From: Bryobacterales bacterium
GTDB lineage: Bacteria; Acidobacteriota; Terriglobia; Bryobacterales; Bryobacteraceae
NCBI GenBank assembly: GCA_016789745.1
Contig: JAEUQF010000167.1
Span: forward strand, 1-52,059
DNA length: 52,059 nucleotides
Direction of reading: 5' to 3'
Of the stretch, positions 17,178-26,164 are shown piece by piece. The position numbers and the translations under genes are program-made. Each line of letters begins with the position of its first letter. Position 1 is the first letter of the stretch. A model generated the notes under the pieces. That model was not told where the DNA came from. It did not search any database and saw only the letters and a list, made by a program, of their open reading frames with translations.

Positions 17178-18209
17178 ATGCACATCACACTCCTACTGCT
17201 GCTGGCCACTTCCTCGTTGCCGGCGCAGCAGGCTCCGCTACAGTTCTCCTTGTTATCGCTGCTATATCTGAGCCTCACGCCGGCCCAAGCTTCGGCTATC
17301 GAAGCCAACAACGCCGCATACACGCAGGCGCAGCGTGCGGGCATCAGTCGAACGCTCGACAGCAACCGCCGCATCAGCGCGGAAATCCAAAAGGAAGAGC
17401 CCAGCGCGGATGTGATCGGCACGGCCTACCAGGAGTTGGAAACGCTCTGCCGCCAGCGCCAGACGGCACTCACGGATCTGTTGCAGAAGAACCAGGCGGC
17501 TTTGACCGAACTGCAGCGAACGAGGCTGTTCCTGCTGCGTAACACCGCCCTGCGGCAGATCCTCTCCAGCAGGCTGGTGCAACTCGGGCTGGCGACGACC
17601 TTCCAGTTCCGCCCCGCCGTGTCCCCAACGAATGCCGGCTTTCTGGTTGGCGGCACCGGGTTTGAGGGGGTAGGCCTGGTGGAGGATCCCAGGCTGGGTG
17701 GGATAGGCGAGTTGTTCGAGCTGCTGGGACTGTCCGAAGAACAGGCTGGTGCCATCCTCTCGGCCGTCAAATCCTACGCAGAGGACGCCAGCGAGACATT
17801 CACCCGAATGATCGACGCGAGCGTGGAGTTGCGCCGCAGTCTTGCCGGCGGCTCGTCCGATGCAGGATCCCTCGCCGTCGAGATCGAGAAACTGCGCCGC
17901 GAGATCGCCAACCGCCAGGCCGGACTTCGCCAGCAGAACCTCGCCACACTGGACGAGACACAACGCCGCCGGCTGAACGAACTGCTGACGCCGTTCCAGG
18001 CGGAGAACTATCTGTACGAATCGGAGGCGCAACGGCAATACCTTCTGGAGGTGGATCTGCCGCATCCGGATCGTCCGGCAACTGTGGCGACCTTTTCGGC
18101 CAATAGCCCGGAGCCGCAGCCGGTGACTTACGCGACTCTTTATCCGGGCGGTAGCCGCGTATTTGAGCCGTACTCGGCCCTCAGAACCTGTGTTGCCGGA
18201 CCGCAGTAA
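17178..18209 (+). CDS. Exported LTxxQ/Spy-like helical protein
   Basis: 343 residues with AAGGA about 10 nt before ATG 17178. A clear signal peptide ends at SSLPAQQ. The mature protein is almost all helical with two LTxxQ-type motifs, LTPAQASAI (about residue 33) and LSEEQAGAI (about 190), each opening a coiled-coil segment. This looks like two Spy/CpxP-like units in one chain, compared with about 160 residues for a single Spy. Such proteins act as periplasmic chaperones or sensors of envelope stress. The 15 C-terminal residues contain a lone Cys. It is divergent from the TonB receptor; a shared control region is possible. Confidence 0.65.
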   Translation: MHITLLLLLATSSLPAQQAPLQFSLLSLLYLSLTPAQASAIEANNAAYTQAQRAGISRTLDSNRRISAEIQKEEPSADVIGTAYQELETLCRQRQTALTDLLQKNQAALTELQRTRLFLLRNTALRQILSSRLVQLGLATTFQFRPAVSPTNAGFLVGGTGFEGVGLVEDPRLGGIGELFELLGLSEEQAGAILSAVKSYAEDASETFTRMIDASVELRRSLAGGSSDAGSLAVEIEKLRREIANRQAGLRQQNLATLDETQRRRLNELLTPFQAENYLYESEAQRQYLLEVDLPHPDRPATVATFSANSPEPQPVTYATLYPGGSRVFEPYSALRTCVAGPQ

Positions 18210-18215
18210 GCCGCG

Positions 18216-19007
18216 CTACCGCCGCGCCGGCCCCAACACACGCATACAAAGATCCAGCTTGTCGGTGAGGATGTAATCCACGCCGGTAGCGGCCAGCGCC
18301 CGCATTTTGGTCTCGTCGTTGGCCCCGAAGTAGTTCACCTTGACTCCGGCGGCATGCAGTTTCGCGATGGTCCGCGCCAGCCCCGGCGGGATCCCGCCGC
18401 CGGCCGCATCGCGGATCTGGATGAACTCCGCCTGCATCGCGATGGTGCTGTCCACGTAGGCTTCCAGATTGCCGCCCTGGCGTGACATGTTGCAGATGCG
18501 CGCCCTGGAGAACACCTTGCGGATCTCCGCCGCCTGTTCCACCGTGGCCGCGAACAGAGCGTTCTCCATGCGCCCCAGCTTGGCGATCTGCCGCGCCGCC
18601 GCCACCGCCACCGACAGGTCCGAAGCATCCAGGTGCACGTTCATCAACAGATCAGGGGGCACCGCCCCCACCACATCCCGCAGCGTCGGAATCGGCGTGC
18701 GGGCAAAGCGCGGCCCGAACCACGTGCCGAAGTCCAGCCGCAGCAACTCCTCCAATGTGAACGCAGACACATCGCCAGACCCATTCGACGTCCGTTGCAG
18801 CGTGCGGTCATGCAGGATCACCAATTGCCGGTCGCGCGAGTGCTTCACGTCGAACTCGATCTGCGGGGCGCGTTTCTGTACCGCGGAAGCAATGGCCGGA
18901 ATCGTGTTCTCCGGGAAGAGTTCCGAATCGCCGCGATGCGCGCAGGCCTTTGTCTCCGCCACGGCGGCGGGTGCCAGCAGGAACGCGAACAGCAGGGCGA
19001 GTCGCAT
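18216..19007 (-). CDS. Exported glycerophosphodiester phosphodiesterase
   Basis: 263 residues from ATG 19007. The stop of the upstream oxidoreductase gene and this start share one base (TAATG), which fixes the start. A signal peptide (MRLALLFAFLLAPAAVAE) is followed by the GDPD barrel: HRGDSELFPENT, EFDVKHSRD and LHDRTLQRTSNG supply the catalytic His pair and metal-binding Glu/Asp, and VDYILTDK closes the domain. It hydrolyses glycerophosphodiesters to glycerol-3-phosphate and an alcohol, in the periplasm or outside. Last gene of the long minus-strand run. Confidence 0.88.
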   Translation of the reverse strand: MRLALLFAFLLAPAAVAETKACAHRGDSELFPENTIPAIASAVQKRAPQIEFDVKHSRDRQLVILHDRTLQRTSNGSGDVSAFTLEELLRLDFGTWFGPRFARTPIPTLRDVVGAVPPDLLMNVHLDASDLSVAVAAARQIAKLGRMENALFAATVEQAAEIRKVFSRARICNMSRQGGNLEAYVDSTIAMQAEFIQIRDAAGGGIPPGLARTIAKLHAAGVKVNYFGANDETKMRALAATGVDYILTDKLDLCMRVLGPARR

Positions 19008-21043
19008 TACTGTGCCAGCCTTGCGGCCAGTTCGGCGCGCGTCACCGGGCCGGATTTGTTGGTCTTCAACGCCGGCATCGGTTTCGGGAACTGATCCTCG
19101 CGGAAGTCCGTCCAGTAGAGCGGCAGATCGCCATGGAACCAGTTGCGATGGTCGCGCGCCATCCAACCGCGGCTGACCGCCAGATGCACTGGATCGGTGG
19201 TGGCGAGTTCGAAATAGCGCGACAAAATGAGAGCTGCTTCGTTGCGGGACACCGGCGCATCGGGCGAGGCATGCAGATCGTAGTGGTTCAGCGGATACCA
19301 GCCGCGCTGTGCCGCGTAGTGAATGGCGGCAAAGTGCGGATGCGTCACCGGCAGATCATCGAACCACACCAGCGGCACGCCCGCCTTGGATAACTCCTTT
19401 TGCACGGCCTCTGTTGCGGGCCGCGCGCCCGTCTGCAGCGTCAGACTCGCAATCACTGCCGCCGCCTCCCCGACGTTCCACTCCACCGGATGCAGACGGA
19501 AGGCGCCGTTGGTCAAATGAGTCACGCCGATGTTCTTGCCGGCCGCCAGCAGGTTCGTCACCTTCTGCGGGAACAGCGAGCCCATGGGAATCTGGAAGGG
19601 CTTCGGCATCATCATGCGTCCGCGTTCGTTGGCGCCGCAGGGGTGGATGTCCACCATGTAGAAGCCGGTGCCTACCGAATCATCCCGCCAGCGGGCGCGC
19701 GAGCCCTGCTGGTATTCGGCTACGATATCCTGCTCCACCACGCGTCCGGCCGGGGCCAGAATGCGCCGCGACTCGCGGATGTAAGGATACTTCGACAAGC
19801 CGTCCTCGGTCCCCATGATCTCCTTGCGCAGCCGCAATTCCGGGTAGCCGTTGCCCTTGCCGTCGTCGCGCGGCAAGTCGGTCTGCAGCCAGTAGAGAAA
19901 CGCCAGCGCCACTCGCTTGGCCTGTTGCAGGATGCGCGCCTGGTCGAGCGGCGTGCGGTCCAGGATGGACTCGTCGTGATAATCCTGCCGCGGCCAGTTC
20001 ATCAACGCCAGGTCCTCCGGCGCGTTCGGTCCGGCGAAGTTCTTCTTGGCCAGCAGGCGCCGCCAGTTGAAGAAGGGCTTCGGCGACATGTTGTTCGGGA
20101 TCGGCGGGTCTTCGCCGAACATGCTGTATTGGAAGGAGCCGCGCCAGCCGAAGTCGGTGGGGTAGGTGATCTTAAGGCTGAACGGCTGCCCGTCGCGGAA
20201 CCGCTCATACTGCGCAGGCTTGGCGATGCGGTGGTTCTCGCCCGGCTTCACGTCGAGCGCGAAGGTGTAGGTGAAGCTCTGCACGCAGGCGGGGTTCGGC
20301 TCGGCCGCCGCATGCGGCTCATTGGTCTCATTACGCGCCTCGGAACCGACGGCATAGGGCACGCCGGCCAGCGGCAGCAGATCGCCCAATTCGGTTGCGT
20401 CCAGCACGTAGCGGGTCTCGATCTTGAAGACGCTGCGTTTGTCGAAGCGGTATGCCAACGCGCTGCGAATCACCCCATTCGCCACATCCAACGAAAAGAC
20501 ACGCGATCGAAGAAATGTTTGTACCCGGGCTTTGCGGGGCGCCAGCATCGCTTCCAGCACCTCCACGCCCACCTTCGGCTCAAAGCACAGCGACGACACG
20601 TAGCAGGAGCCAGGATTCAGGTTCTGCCAGGCCGCGGCCGCCGGCGACAGCGTATACCGCTTGCGATAGACATCGCGGATGCGATTGCGCATTTCGTAGT
20701 AGCTGCGCGTGGCCCCGCTGATCTCGATGAACTTGTTCTCATCGAGCGCCGACACGCCGCCGGCCGTAATCTGCCCGCCGATCCAATCGCTCTCTTCGAG
20801 AAGGCAGACCGAGTGACCGCGATCGGCCAAACGCAGCGCGGCTCCCATGCCACCGGCACCAGCCCCGGCCACCAGCACATCGCAGCGGACCACCGGCGGA
20901 TTGGCGGGCACCGTCACTTGGTGAATAAAGCCGGCCGGATCCCCTTCGGCGCGCACGGCATCCACATCCACCAGATCCACGGTCTGCGCTGCCAGTAGCG
21001 CCGGTACTAATAGCGAATAGCCAATTGCGGAGTATCGAGCCAT
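19007..21043 (-). CDS. Exported FAD-dependent oxidoreductase
   Basis: 678 residues. A signal peptide (about residues 1-19) precedes a Rossmann FAD-binding motif GAGAGGMGAALRLADRG (about 58-74), then the FAD-family feature EESDWIGGQITAGGVS. The C-terminal NIGVTHLTNGAFRLHPVEWNVGEAAA is the second FAD-contact region typical of the family found in Acidobacteria, Planctomycetes and Bacteroidetes, usually near glycan-degradation genes. The last 120 residues carry a segment resembling an S-layer-homology repeat (VSRNEAALILSRYFEL). Substrate is unknown. It overlaps the end of the upstream Tat-protein gene by 37 bp. Confidence 0.85.
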   Translation of the reverse strand: MARYSAIGYSLLVPALLAAQTVDLVDVDAVRAEGDPAGFIHQVTVPANPPVVRCDVLVAGAGAGGMGAALRLADRGHSVCLLEESDWIGGQITAGGVSALDENKFIEISGATRSYYEMRNRIRDVYRKRYTLSPAAAAWQNLNPGSCYVSSLCFEPKVGVEVLEAMLAPRKARVQTFLRSRVFSLDVANGVIRSALAYRFDKRSVFKIETRYVLDATELGDLLPLAGVPYAVGSEARNETNEPHAAAEPNPACVQSFTYTFALDVKPGENHRIAKPAQYERFRDGQPFSLKITYPTDFGWRGSFQYSMFGEDPPIPNNMSPKPFFNWRRLLAKKNFAGPNAPEDLALMNWPRQDYHDESILDRTPLDQARILQQAKRVALAFLYWLQTDLPRDDGKGNGYPELRLRKEIMGTEDGLSKYPYIRESRRILAPAGRVVEQDIVAEYQQGSRARWRDDSVGTGFYMVDIHPCGANERGRMMMPKPFQIPMGSLFPQKVTNLLAAGKNIGVTHLTNGAFRLHPVEWNVGEAAAVIASLTLQTGARPATEAVQKELSKAGVPLVWFDDLPVTHPHFAAIHYAAQRGWYPLNHYDLHASPDAPVSRNEAALILSRYFELATTDPVHLAVSRGWMARDHRNWFHGDLPLYWTDFREDQFPKPMPALKTNKSGPVTRAELAARLAQ

Positions 21044-22170
21044 TTCTGTCCTTGCAGGCGGGATTCGAGACCAAACAACGTGATGCCGGTCGAGAGGTAG
21101 TTGCGCTCAATCGGATGCGGTGTCTTCTTCGTCAGCACCACGTCTTCAAACGCGCGCACCATGAAGCTCCAGTGATTGTGCACCCAGAGCTGGATGTAGA
21201 AACACGACGATTGTACCGTGCCGTTCTTCAGCTTCGCGGCGAAGATATAGTCGCGCGTGAGGCCGTCCAGATTGAGGATGGAAGCCTTCAGCCCGTCGCG
21301 ATAACGCACCAGGATCGCTTGCGGGTTCTTCGCCTCTTTCCCATAGCCGCCATTGATGCGGCGGCTGAGCGCGGCGTCGAGCAACTCCTGGGACCATTCG
21401 CCCTGGCGGCCCAGTTTCCACACCTCCTCGCCTTCCACGCAGCGAATCGACGCCACGCCGGACTCACCGCCGCGCCGCTTTTCGGCCATCGCCTGCAGCA
21501 GCGCCACGGCATGATAGCCGTGCTCCTCCAGATCGGAAAAGCTGAGCGCCATGATTTCGTTCAACTCCACGCCCGGTTCAAACTCCAGCGCCGGCCGGCG
21601 CCAAGTCAAGGGCAGGGAAGAGCCGGAAAAGAACGGAATCTTCATCTGCTTCACGCGCTGGTACATCTTCGTGGCATCGTCCCAGTCATAGGCGAAGTAC
21701 TTGTCATGGAACATCGGCAGCACTTTGCCTTCCTGCTGCATGAGGGTGGTTACTTCGTTGAAGCGCTGCCAGCGCGGGTACATCACGTTGCCGCGTGGGG
21801 TGCGCGGGTAGTTTCCATGCTCGCCGACGATCGCCACGCCGTCGACAGCGAGTTTGCTGCCTCCTAGTCGCAGCGCGCTCGCCACGTCGGGATAGATCGT
21901 AATCCCGTACTCTTCGGCCTGCTCCTTCGCCATGTCGTTCACCGGGTACTGATCCACGTAGAAGGACTTGGTTTCCACCCGCGGCCGGTAGCTCCTGCCA
22001 TTCAGGCGGTAGCCCTCCAGCAGGCGCCCAACAAAGACGTCGGCATGCGAGTTCGGAAAGTACACGTTCATGATCACGGCCACACGGGGGCGATTCGACG
22101 GCGCGCGTTCCTGCGCGTGCGCCCCACCCAGTGCGGCCATCGGGAATGCAAGAAGAGTTCTGCGAGTCAC
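21007..22170 (-). CDS. Tat-exported protein of unknown function (copy 1)
   Basis: 387 residues from GTG 22170; a TTG one codon upstream is the alternative. The N-terminus TRRTLLAFPMAALGG is a twin-arginine-type signal. The mature protein resembles the product at 48905-50146 along its full length: SHADV..G..LEGY, DMAKEQAEEYGI, GGSKLAVDGVAIVGEHGNYP, FHDKYFAYDW and SGSSLPLTWR are shared. The VDGV.I.GEHGNYP block is the best-conserved part. I do not know a characterised member. It sits between a decayed acyltransferase and an FAD oxidoreductase, in a run of sugar/lipid genes. Confidence 0.75.
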   Translation of the reverse strand: MTRRTLLAFPMAALGGAHAQERAPSNRPRVAVIMNVYFPNSHADVFVGRLLEGYRLNGRSYRPRVETKSFYVDQYPVNDMAKEQAEEYGITIYPDVASALRLGGSKLAVDGVAIVGEHGNYPRTPRGNVMYPRWQRFNEVTTLMQQEGKVLPMFHDKYFAYDWDDATKMYQRVKQMKIPFFSGSSLPLTWRRPALEFEPGVELNEIMALSFSDLEEHGYHAVALLQAMAEKRRGGESGVASIRCVEGEEVWKLGRQGEWSQELLDAALSRRINGGYGKEAKNPQAILVRYRDGLKASILNLDGLTRDYIFAAKLKNGTVQSSCFYIQLWVHNHWSFMVRAFEDVVLTKKTPHPIERNYLSTGITLFGLESRLQGQKWLDTPQLAIRY

Positions 22171-22196
22171 CAATGTGACATTGTACGCGGGTTTGG

Positions 22197-22727
22197 CTAC
22201 CGGGCGAGTGCCAGAATCTGCTCCGATAGACGAAGCCTTCTGGCCATGTACAGCGACCCGTGCTGCGACAGGTGGCCGCGATCGAGGTACAGCGGTTTGC
22301 CGTCATCCGCCACCACGCATCGGCCTGTAGAACAGAAGGCCTCATCCACCCGAATCACCGGGACGAAGCGCGCGATCGCAGCCTTCACCGGCAGCACCGA
22401 GTTGTACATCTCCCGTTGGGTCCGCAGCGCGGTTCCGCAGTCGTCCGGTGCGGCAAAGATGGGGCGCTGCCGCTGCCTTCGTTCGAGGCACAGATACATC
22501 AGCAGCCAACTGGACAGAGCCACGGGTGTGGACGGAAGGTGTGGCGCGCAGGTATTGGAACACCGCGCGGTTGAACTCCAGGCCTTCCCTGGACCGGCGG
22601 GGGATGAAGAAGGACCGCCAGTGGGTACCGCTGCGAGGTACCCCGCCTTCAGACGAGCCGGCGTCGCGTGATAGAACATCACCAGCAGCACGGCCAGTCC
22701 GCGTAAGGCCTGGATGTCCGTTCTCAT
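22197..22727 (-). pseudogene. Remnant of an OafA-type acyltransferase with SGNH domain
   Basis: The N-terminus DIQALRGLAVLLVMFYH is the start of acyltransferase-3 membrane enzymes, and the C-terminus CVVADDGKPLYLDRGHLSQHG is the end of their SGNH hydrolase-like domain. An intact protein has about 600-700 residues; here only 176 codons join the two ends. The middle of the SGNH part (REGLEFNRAVFQYLRATPS) is read in another frame than its continuation (VALSSWLLMYLCLE), so there is a large deletion plus at least one frameshift. It lies between the ketosynthase and Tat-protein genes. Ancestral role: O-acylation of a cell-surface glycan (family knowledge). Confidence 0.8.
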
Positions 22728-22761
22728 ATTCAGGCCGCGGGTGCCGGCGCACTATGGCGCA

Positions 22762-23970
22762 CTACACACGGCGGAAGGCGACCACGGCGTTCAATCCCCC
22801 AAAAGCGAAGGAATTTGACAGAGCGTACTCGGCATCGGTGGGACGAGCCATGCCCAGGATGAGGTCGAGATCGCAATCGGGGTCCGGGGCCAGATAGTTG
22901 GCGTTCGGAGGGAGAACACCTTCGTAGAGCGACATCGTGGTGGCGATTGCCTCCAGCGCACCGGCCGCACCCAGCGTATGTCCCAGCACGGCCTTGCTGG
23001 AGCTGACCGCGATGAAGTCGGCATGATCGCCGAAGACCGTGCGGATGGCGGCAGTCTCGGTGGCGTCGTTGGCCAGCGTGCCCGTGCCGTGTCCGTTGAT
23101 ATAGCCAACGGCCGTGGGCGGGATCGCCGCCGACCGCAGCGCCGCACAGATGGCTCGCGATGGGCCTTCCACGGTGGGCTGCGTGATGTGGTGCGCGTCC
23201 GCGCTCATGCCCGCGCCGACGATTTCGGCATAGATGGTGGCCCCGCGTGCCTTCGCCGCTTCAAATGGCTCCAACACCAGCATTCCTGATCCCTCGCCCA
23301 GCACCATACCGCGGCGTCCTTGCGAGAAGGGCCGGCAGGTATCGGGCGCCACGACGCGCAACGCTTCCCACGCCTTCAAATGGCCGTAAGAAAAGGGGGC
23401 TTCACTGCCGCCGACGATCGCCACTTCGAGTTCGCCGGACCGGACCATGCGATACCCGTGCGCCAGCGCATGGTTGGACGATGCGCAAGCGGTGGCGAAG
23501 TTGAAGCTTGGTCCCGTGAGGCCGAATTCCGTGGCCACGATGCTGGCAGCGGCGTTCGCCATGGTGCGCGGCACCACCATCGGATGCAGGCGCGACTTAT
23601 CTTTCCGGTACAGGTCGACAAAACCATCGTCCTCGGTGGTCTTACCGCCAACGGCACAGCCGGTGATTACGGCGCCATTTTCCTGGATCGACTGCGTGAG
23701 CTCTATGCCGGAGTGCTTGACGGCTTCCCGCGCGGCGATCAGCGCGAACTGCGCGAAAAGATCCAGCAGGTCGGTCTCCCGTTCGGAGACATGCTCCAGC
23801 GGCTGATAGCCCTGGATCCGGGCGGCCACCGGCATCCGCAGGCCCGGAATCCCGTCCCAGGCACCAATGCCGGAACGGCCGTCGCGTAGGGACTGCCAGA
23901 CTTGCGATGCATTGCGGCCGGCGGCACAGAACGCGCCGAAACCGGTGATGGCGACTCGATGGGAACTCAC
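22762..23970 (-). CDS. Beta-ketoacyl-ACP synthase, NodE-like
   Basis: 402 residues, starting at GTG 23970 that overlaps the ACP stop by 4 bp (GTGA). The thiolase-fold condensing enzyme has the Cys-His-His set: TACASSNHA (catalytic Cys), NGHGTGTLAND and SKAVLGHTLGAAGA. From memory, several blocks match rhizobial NodE closely, notably LKAWEALRVVAPDTCRPFS, ETAAIRTVFGDHA and ANYLAPDPDCDLDL. NodE makes unusual fatty acyl chains together with the carrier NodF. Here it forms a pair with the ACP just upstream. The product is unknown; elongation of a special acyl chain for a glycan or lipid is inferred. Confidence 0.88.
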   Translation of the reverse strand: MSSHRVAITGFGAFCAAGRNASQVWQSLRDGRSGIGAWDGIPGLRMPVAARIQGYQPLEHVSERETDLLDLFAQFALIAAREAVKHSGIELTQSIQENGAVITGCAVGGKTTEDDGFVDLYRKDKSRLHPMVVPRTMANAAASIVATEFGLTGPSFNFATACASSNHALAHGYRMVRSGELEVAIVGGSEAPFSYGHLKAWEALRVVAPDTCRPFSQGRRGMVLGEGSGMLVLEPFEAAKARGATIYAEIVGAGMSADAHHITQPTVEGPSRAICAALRSAAIPPTAVGYINGHGTGTLANDATETAAIRTVFGDHADFIAVSSSKAVLGHTLGAAGALEAIATTMSLYEGVLPPNANYLAPDPDCDLDLILGMARPTDAEYALSNSFAFGGLNAVVAFRRV

Positions 23971-24230
23971 GAAGCAGCGCTCTTTTCGGACAGGAGTTTA
24001 TCAATGCCTTGAACGATGTCCACGACCCCCTTCATGGTTTTGGCGCCTTCATCGGGGATGCTGACGTCGAACTCGTTCTCCAGGGCAAAGACGATATTAA
24101 TGCCGTCCAGCGAATCGATGCCGAGGTCCGCGAAGGTTGCCTCCTCTGTCACGAGAGCCGCCTTGTCCGGCGGGTAGTGTTGCGTTTTCACGATGACGCG
24201 GATTACGCGTTCGAGTGTTGTGTCGGGCAT
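23967..24230 (-). CDS. Acyl carrier protein
   Basis: 87 residues, ATG 24230. The phosphopantetheine attachment site is Ser in DLGIDSLDGINIVFALE, followed by the acidic helix typical of carriers. It overlaps the downstream ketosynthase by 4 bp and the upstream deacetylase end by 28 bp, so it is a dedicated carrier rather than the housekeeping AcpP. A basic/acidic tail (LLSEKSAAS) follows the domain. Together with the ketosynthase it resembles the NodF-NodE pair in order and sizes. Confidence 0.9.
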   Translation of the reverse strand: MPDTTLERVIRVIVKTQHYPPDKAALVTEEATFADLGIDSLDGINIVFALENEFDVSIPDEGAKTMKGVVDIVQGIDKLLSEKSAAS

Positions 24231-24925
24231 AAGAGATCGCTGATCGTCACCAAATCATAGCCTTCCGCGCGCAGTTGCGGCAACAGAACACGGGCGGCTT
24301 CCAACGTACTCCGGATATCCGGTTGCTGACGGCGCTCGCGTCCGTCATGAAGGCATAGGATAGCGCCATTCCGGGCTGCTTTTCTCAGCCGAGGCGCGAT
24401 GGCCGCTCCGGAGAGCTTCCAATCCAAGCCAATCGCGGACCACATGATGCCCTGCAACTGATAGGCCTGCTGTGCGGAGCGGAGCCCAAACCAGCGGCAG
24501 CCATACGGCGGGCGGAAGTAGTCCGCGGCCACGCCGGTGGCGTTCCAAATGGCCTGCTGGCAGAGCCCAAGCTCGTCGGCAATGAATTGGGCGTGACGAA
24601 GATAAAGCGGAGAATGCGTGTAGGTATGGTTGCCGATGTCGTGGCCCGCGGCCACTATCTGGCGGGCAACCTCCGGCAGCCGTTCGACATTCGTGCCAAT
24701 CACGAAGAACGTGGCTTTCGCCTGATGTTCGGCCAATAACGACAGCAGTTCGGGCGTGGACTCACTCGGCCCGTCATCAAAGGTCAATGCCAGAGCCTTG
24801 CGGTTCCTCGGCCCTTGCCATACCGATGGGGCCAGCAGTGTCGACCGCGGAGCCCGCACGGCCCACGCCATCACGCCTCCAGCCACCACTGCGCCGGCCC
24901 ATGCTGCCGGAACGAGCCAGTTCAT
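24203..24925 (-). CDS. Polysaccharide deacetylase, NodB-type, membrane-anchored
   Basis: 240 residues from ATG 24925, which forms ATGA with the stop of the enolase-superfamily gene; a GTG at 24940 is the alternative. One N-terminal transmembrane segment (LVPAAWAGAVVAGGVMAWAV) anchors it. The NodB homology domain is complete: TFDDGPS (base and metal Asp), HDIGNHTYTHS (metal His pair) and FRPPYG, plus a late LCLHDG block. It removes N- or O-acetyl groups from a glycan such as chitooligosaccharide or peptidoglycan. The adjacent ACP and ketosynthase suggest that the freed amine could be acylated, but no N-acyltransferase is seen. Confidence 0.88.
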   Translation of the reverse strand: MNWLVPAAWAGAVVAGGVMAWAVRAPRSTLLAPSVWQGPRNRKALALTFDDGPSESTPELLSLLAEHQAKATFFVIGTNVERLPEVARQIVAAGHDIGNHTYTHSPLYLRHAQFIADELGLCQQAIWNATGVAADYFRPPYGCRWFGLRSAQQAYQLQGIMWSAIGLDWKLSGAAIAPRLRKAARNGAILCLHDGRERRQQPDIRSTLEAARVLLPQLRAEGYDLVTISDLLCPTQHSNA

Positions 24926-26157
24926 GCCTTGCCGGTCCACTTAACGCTGTGATCGGAGATCACAGCGAAGGTCTCATTCGGCGAGATCAAGGTGAAGAAG
25001 GACCACGGGCCGGGGATCCACGGGTAGCGTTCAATCACCGACTCGTCCACCTCGACACCCAATCCCGGGCCGTTCGGCACCACCATCTCGCCATTCACGA
25101 TTTCAAACTGGGTTTTGCAGATGTCGGTGGCCAGCGGCCACTCGTACATGAATTGATGCTCCGGCGTGCTGTAGCAGGGGTATTCCAGCCACTCCACTAC
25201 GTTGTCCGGCCAGCAGATGCCGATCTGCGCCGCCGCCGCCAACTCCAGTGACGTGCCCCAGCTGTGGAACGCAAACCGCAGTTCCTGGGTTTGCAGCTCG
25301 GCGAACAGGCGGCGGGCCAGGCTGTAGCCGCCCTGGCACACCACGTCCATCTGGAGATAATCGACACACCCGGCGAGCAGATCGGCGAAGCCCTGCTCAT
25401 CGGGCTCATGCTCGCCGCTGGCCAGCGGGACGATATCCAGTTCCTTCAGCTTCCGGTAGCCGTCGTGGTTGTCGGGCAGAATGGGCTCTTCCAGCCAGGT
25501 AATATCGAACTTCGCCATCTCGCGAGCCACCTGCTCGACGGTATCAAGCGAATACGAACGGTCGCCCATCCTCCACCACGTGTGGGCGTCCACCATGATT
25601 TCGAAGCTGATCCCGGTGGCTTCTCGCATCAGTTCCACGCTGCGGATATCCCCATCCGGTCCAAGCGCGGGGCGCATCTTGTAGGCAGGGAAGCCAAGCT
25701 TCTGCGCCAGAGCCGCTTCCCGCGCGTACCCTTCGGGCGGCATGTACATGCCGGAACTGCCGTAGACGCGGATCCGATCGCGCACACGGCCGCCTAAAAA
25801 CTCCGATACCGGGATGCCCTTGCGCTTGCCGGCCAGATCATACAGCGCCACTTCGACACAACAGTAGATCTTCCACAGTTCCGCATCGGGCTCAGTTTTC
25901 TGAAACTGCACCCGCAGCGCGTCCGGCTCAATGGCGACTCGCCCATACAAAAACGGCGCGATCTCCTCATTGATGCGCTTGCGCCAGTGTTCGCTGGCCG
26001 CGCCCGGGCCGTAGCCCGTGGTGCCGTCCTCCGACCGTACGCGTATCAGCATGGCATCACGCTTGAGGATCTGGCGCGTGCCGCCGAAATACTCCAGCTT
26101 TACCGGATCGCGGAACGGATAGGAGAGAAGGAATGCTTCGACACTCTTGATCTTCAC
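24922..26157 (-). CDS. Enolase-superfamily sugar-acid dehydratase/racemase
   Basis: 411 residues, GTG start at 26157. It has the mandelate-racemase/muconate-lactonizing domain order: capping domain, then YKMRP, metal ligands in VDAHTWW (Asp), WLEEPI (Glu) and SGEHE (Glu), and a C-terminal FHSWGTSLELAA. The His of the last block and the middle motif fit acid-sugar dehydratases of the superfamily. The exact substrate cannot be told. It follows the mutarotase-fold gene by 7 bp, so it is part of the same catabolic set. Confidence 0.85.
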   Translation of the reverse strand: MKIKSVEAFLLSYPFRDPVKLEYFGGTRQILKRDAMLIRVRSEDGTTGYGPGAASEHWRKRINEEIAPFLYGRVAIEPDALRVQFQKTEPDAELWKIYCCVEVALYDLAGKRKGIPVSEFLGGRVRDRIRVYGSSGMYMPPEGYAREAALAQKLGFPAYKMRPALGPDGDIRSVELMREATGISFEIMVDAHTWWRMGDRSYSLDTVEQVAREMAKFDITWLEEPILPDNHDGYRKLKELDIVPLASGEHEPDEQGFADLLAGCVDYLQMDVVCQGGYSLARRLFAELQTQELRFAFHSWGTSLELAAAAQIGICWPDNVVEWLEYPCYSTPEHQFMYEWPLATDICKTQFEIVNGEMVVPNGPGLGVEVDESVIERYPWIPGPWSFFTLISPNETFAVISDHSVKWTGKA

Positions 26158-26164
26158 GGCGTTG

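Noticed and set aside
19400..20998. 532-codon open frame on the plus strand
   Set aside because: Antisense to the FAD oxidoreductase; composition (Arg, His, Val repeats) is that of a shadow frame in GC-rich DNA.
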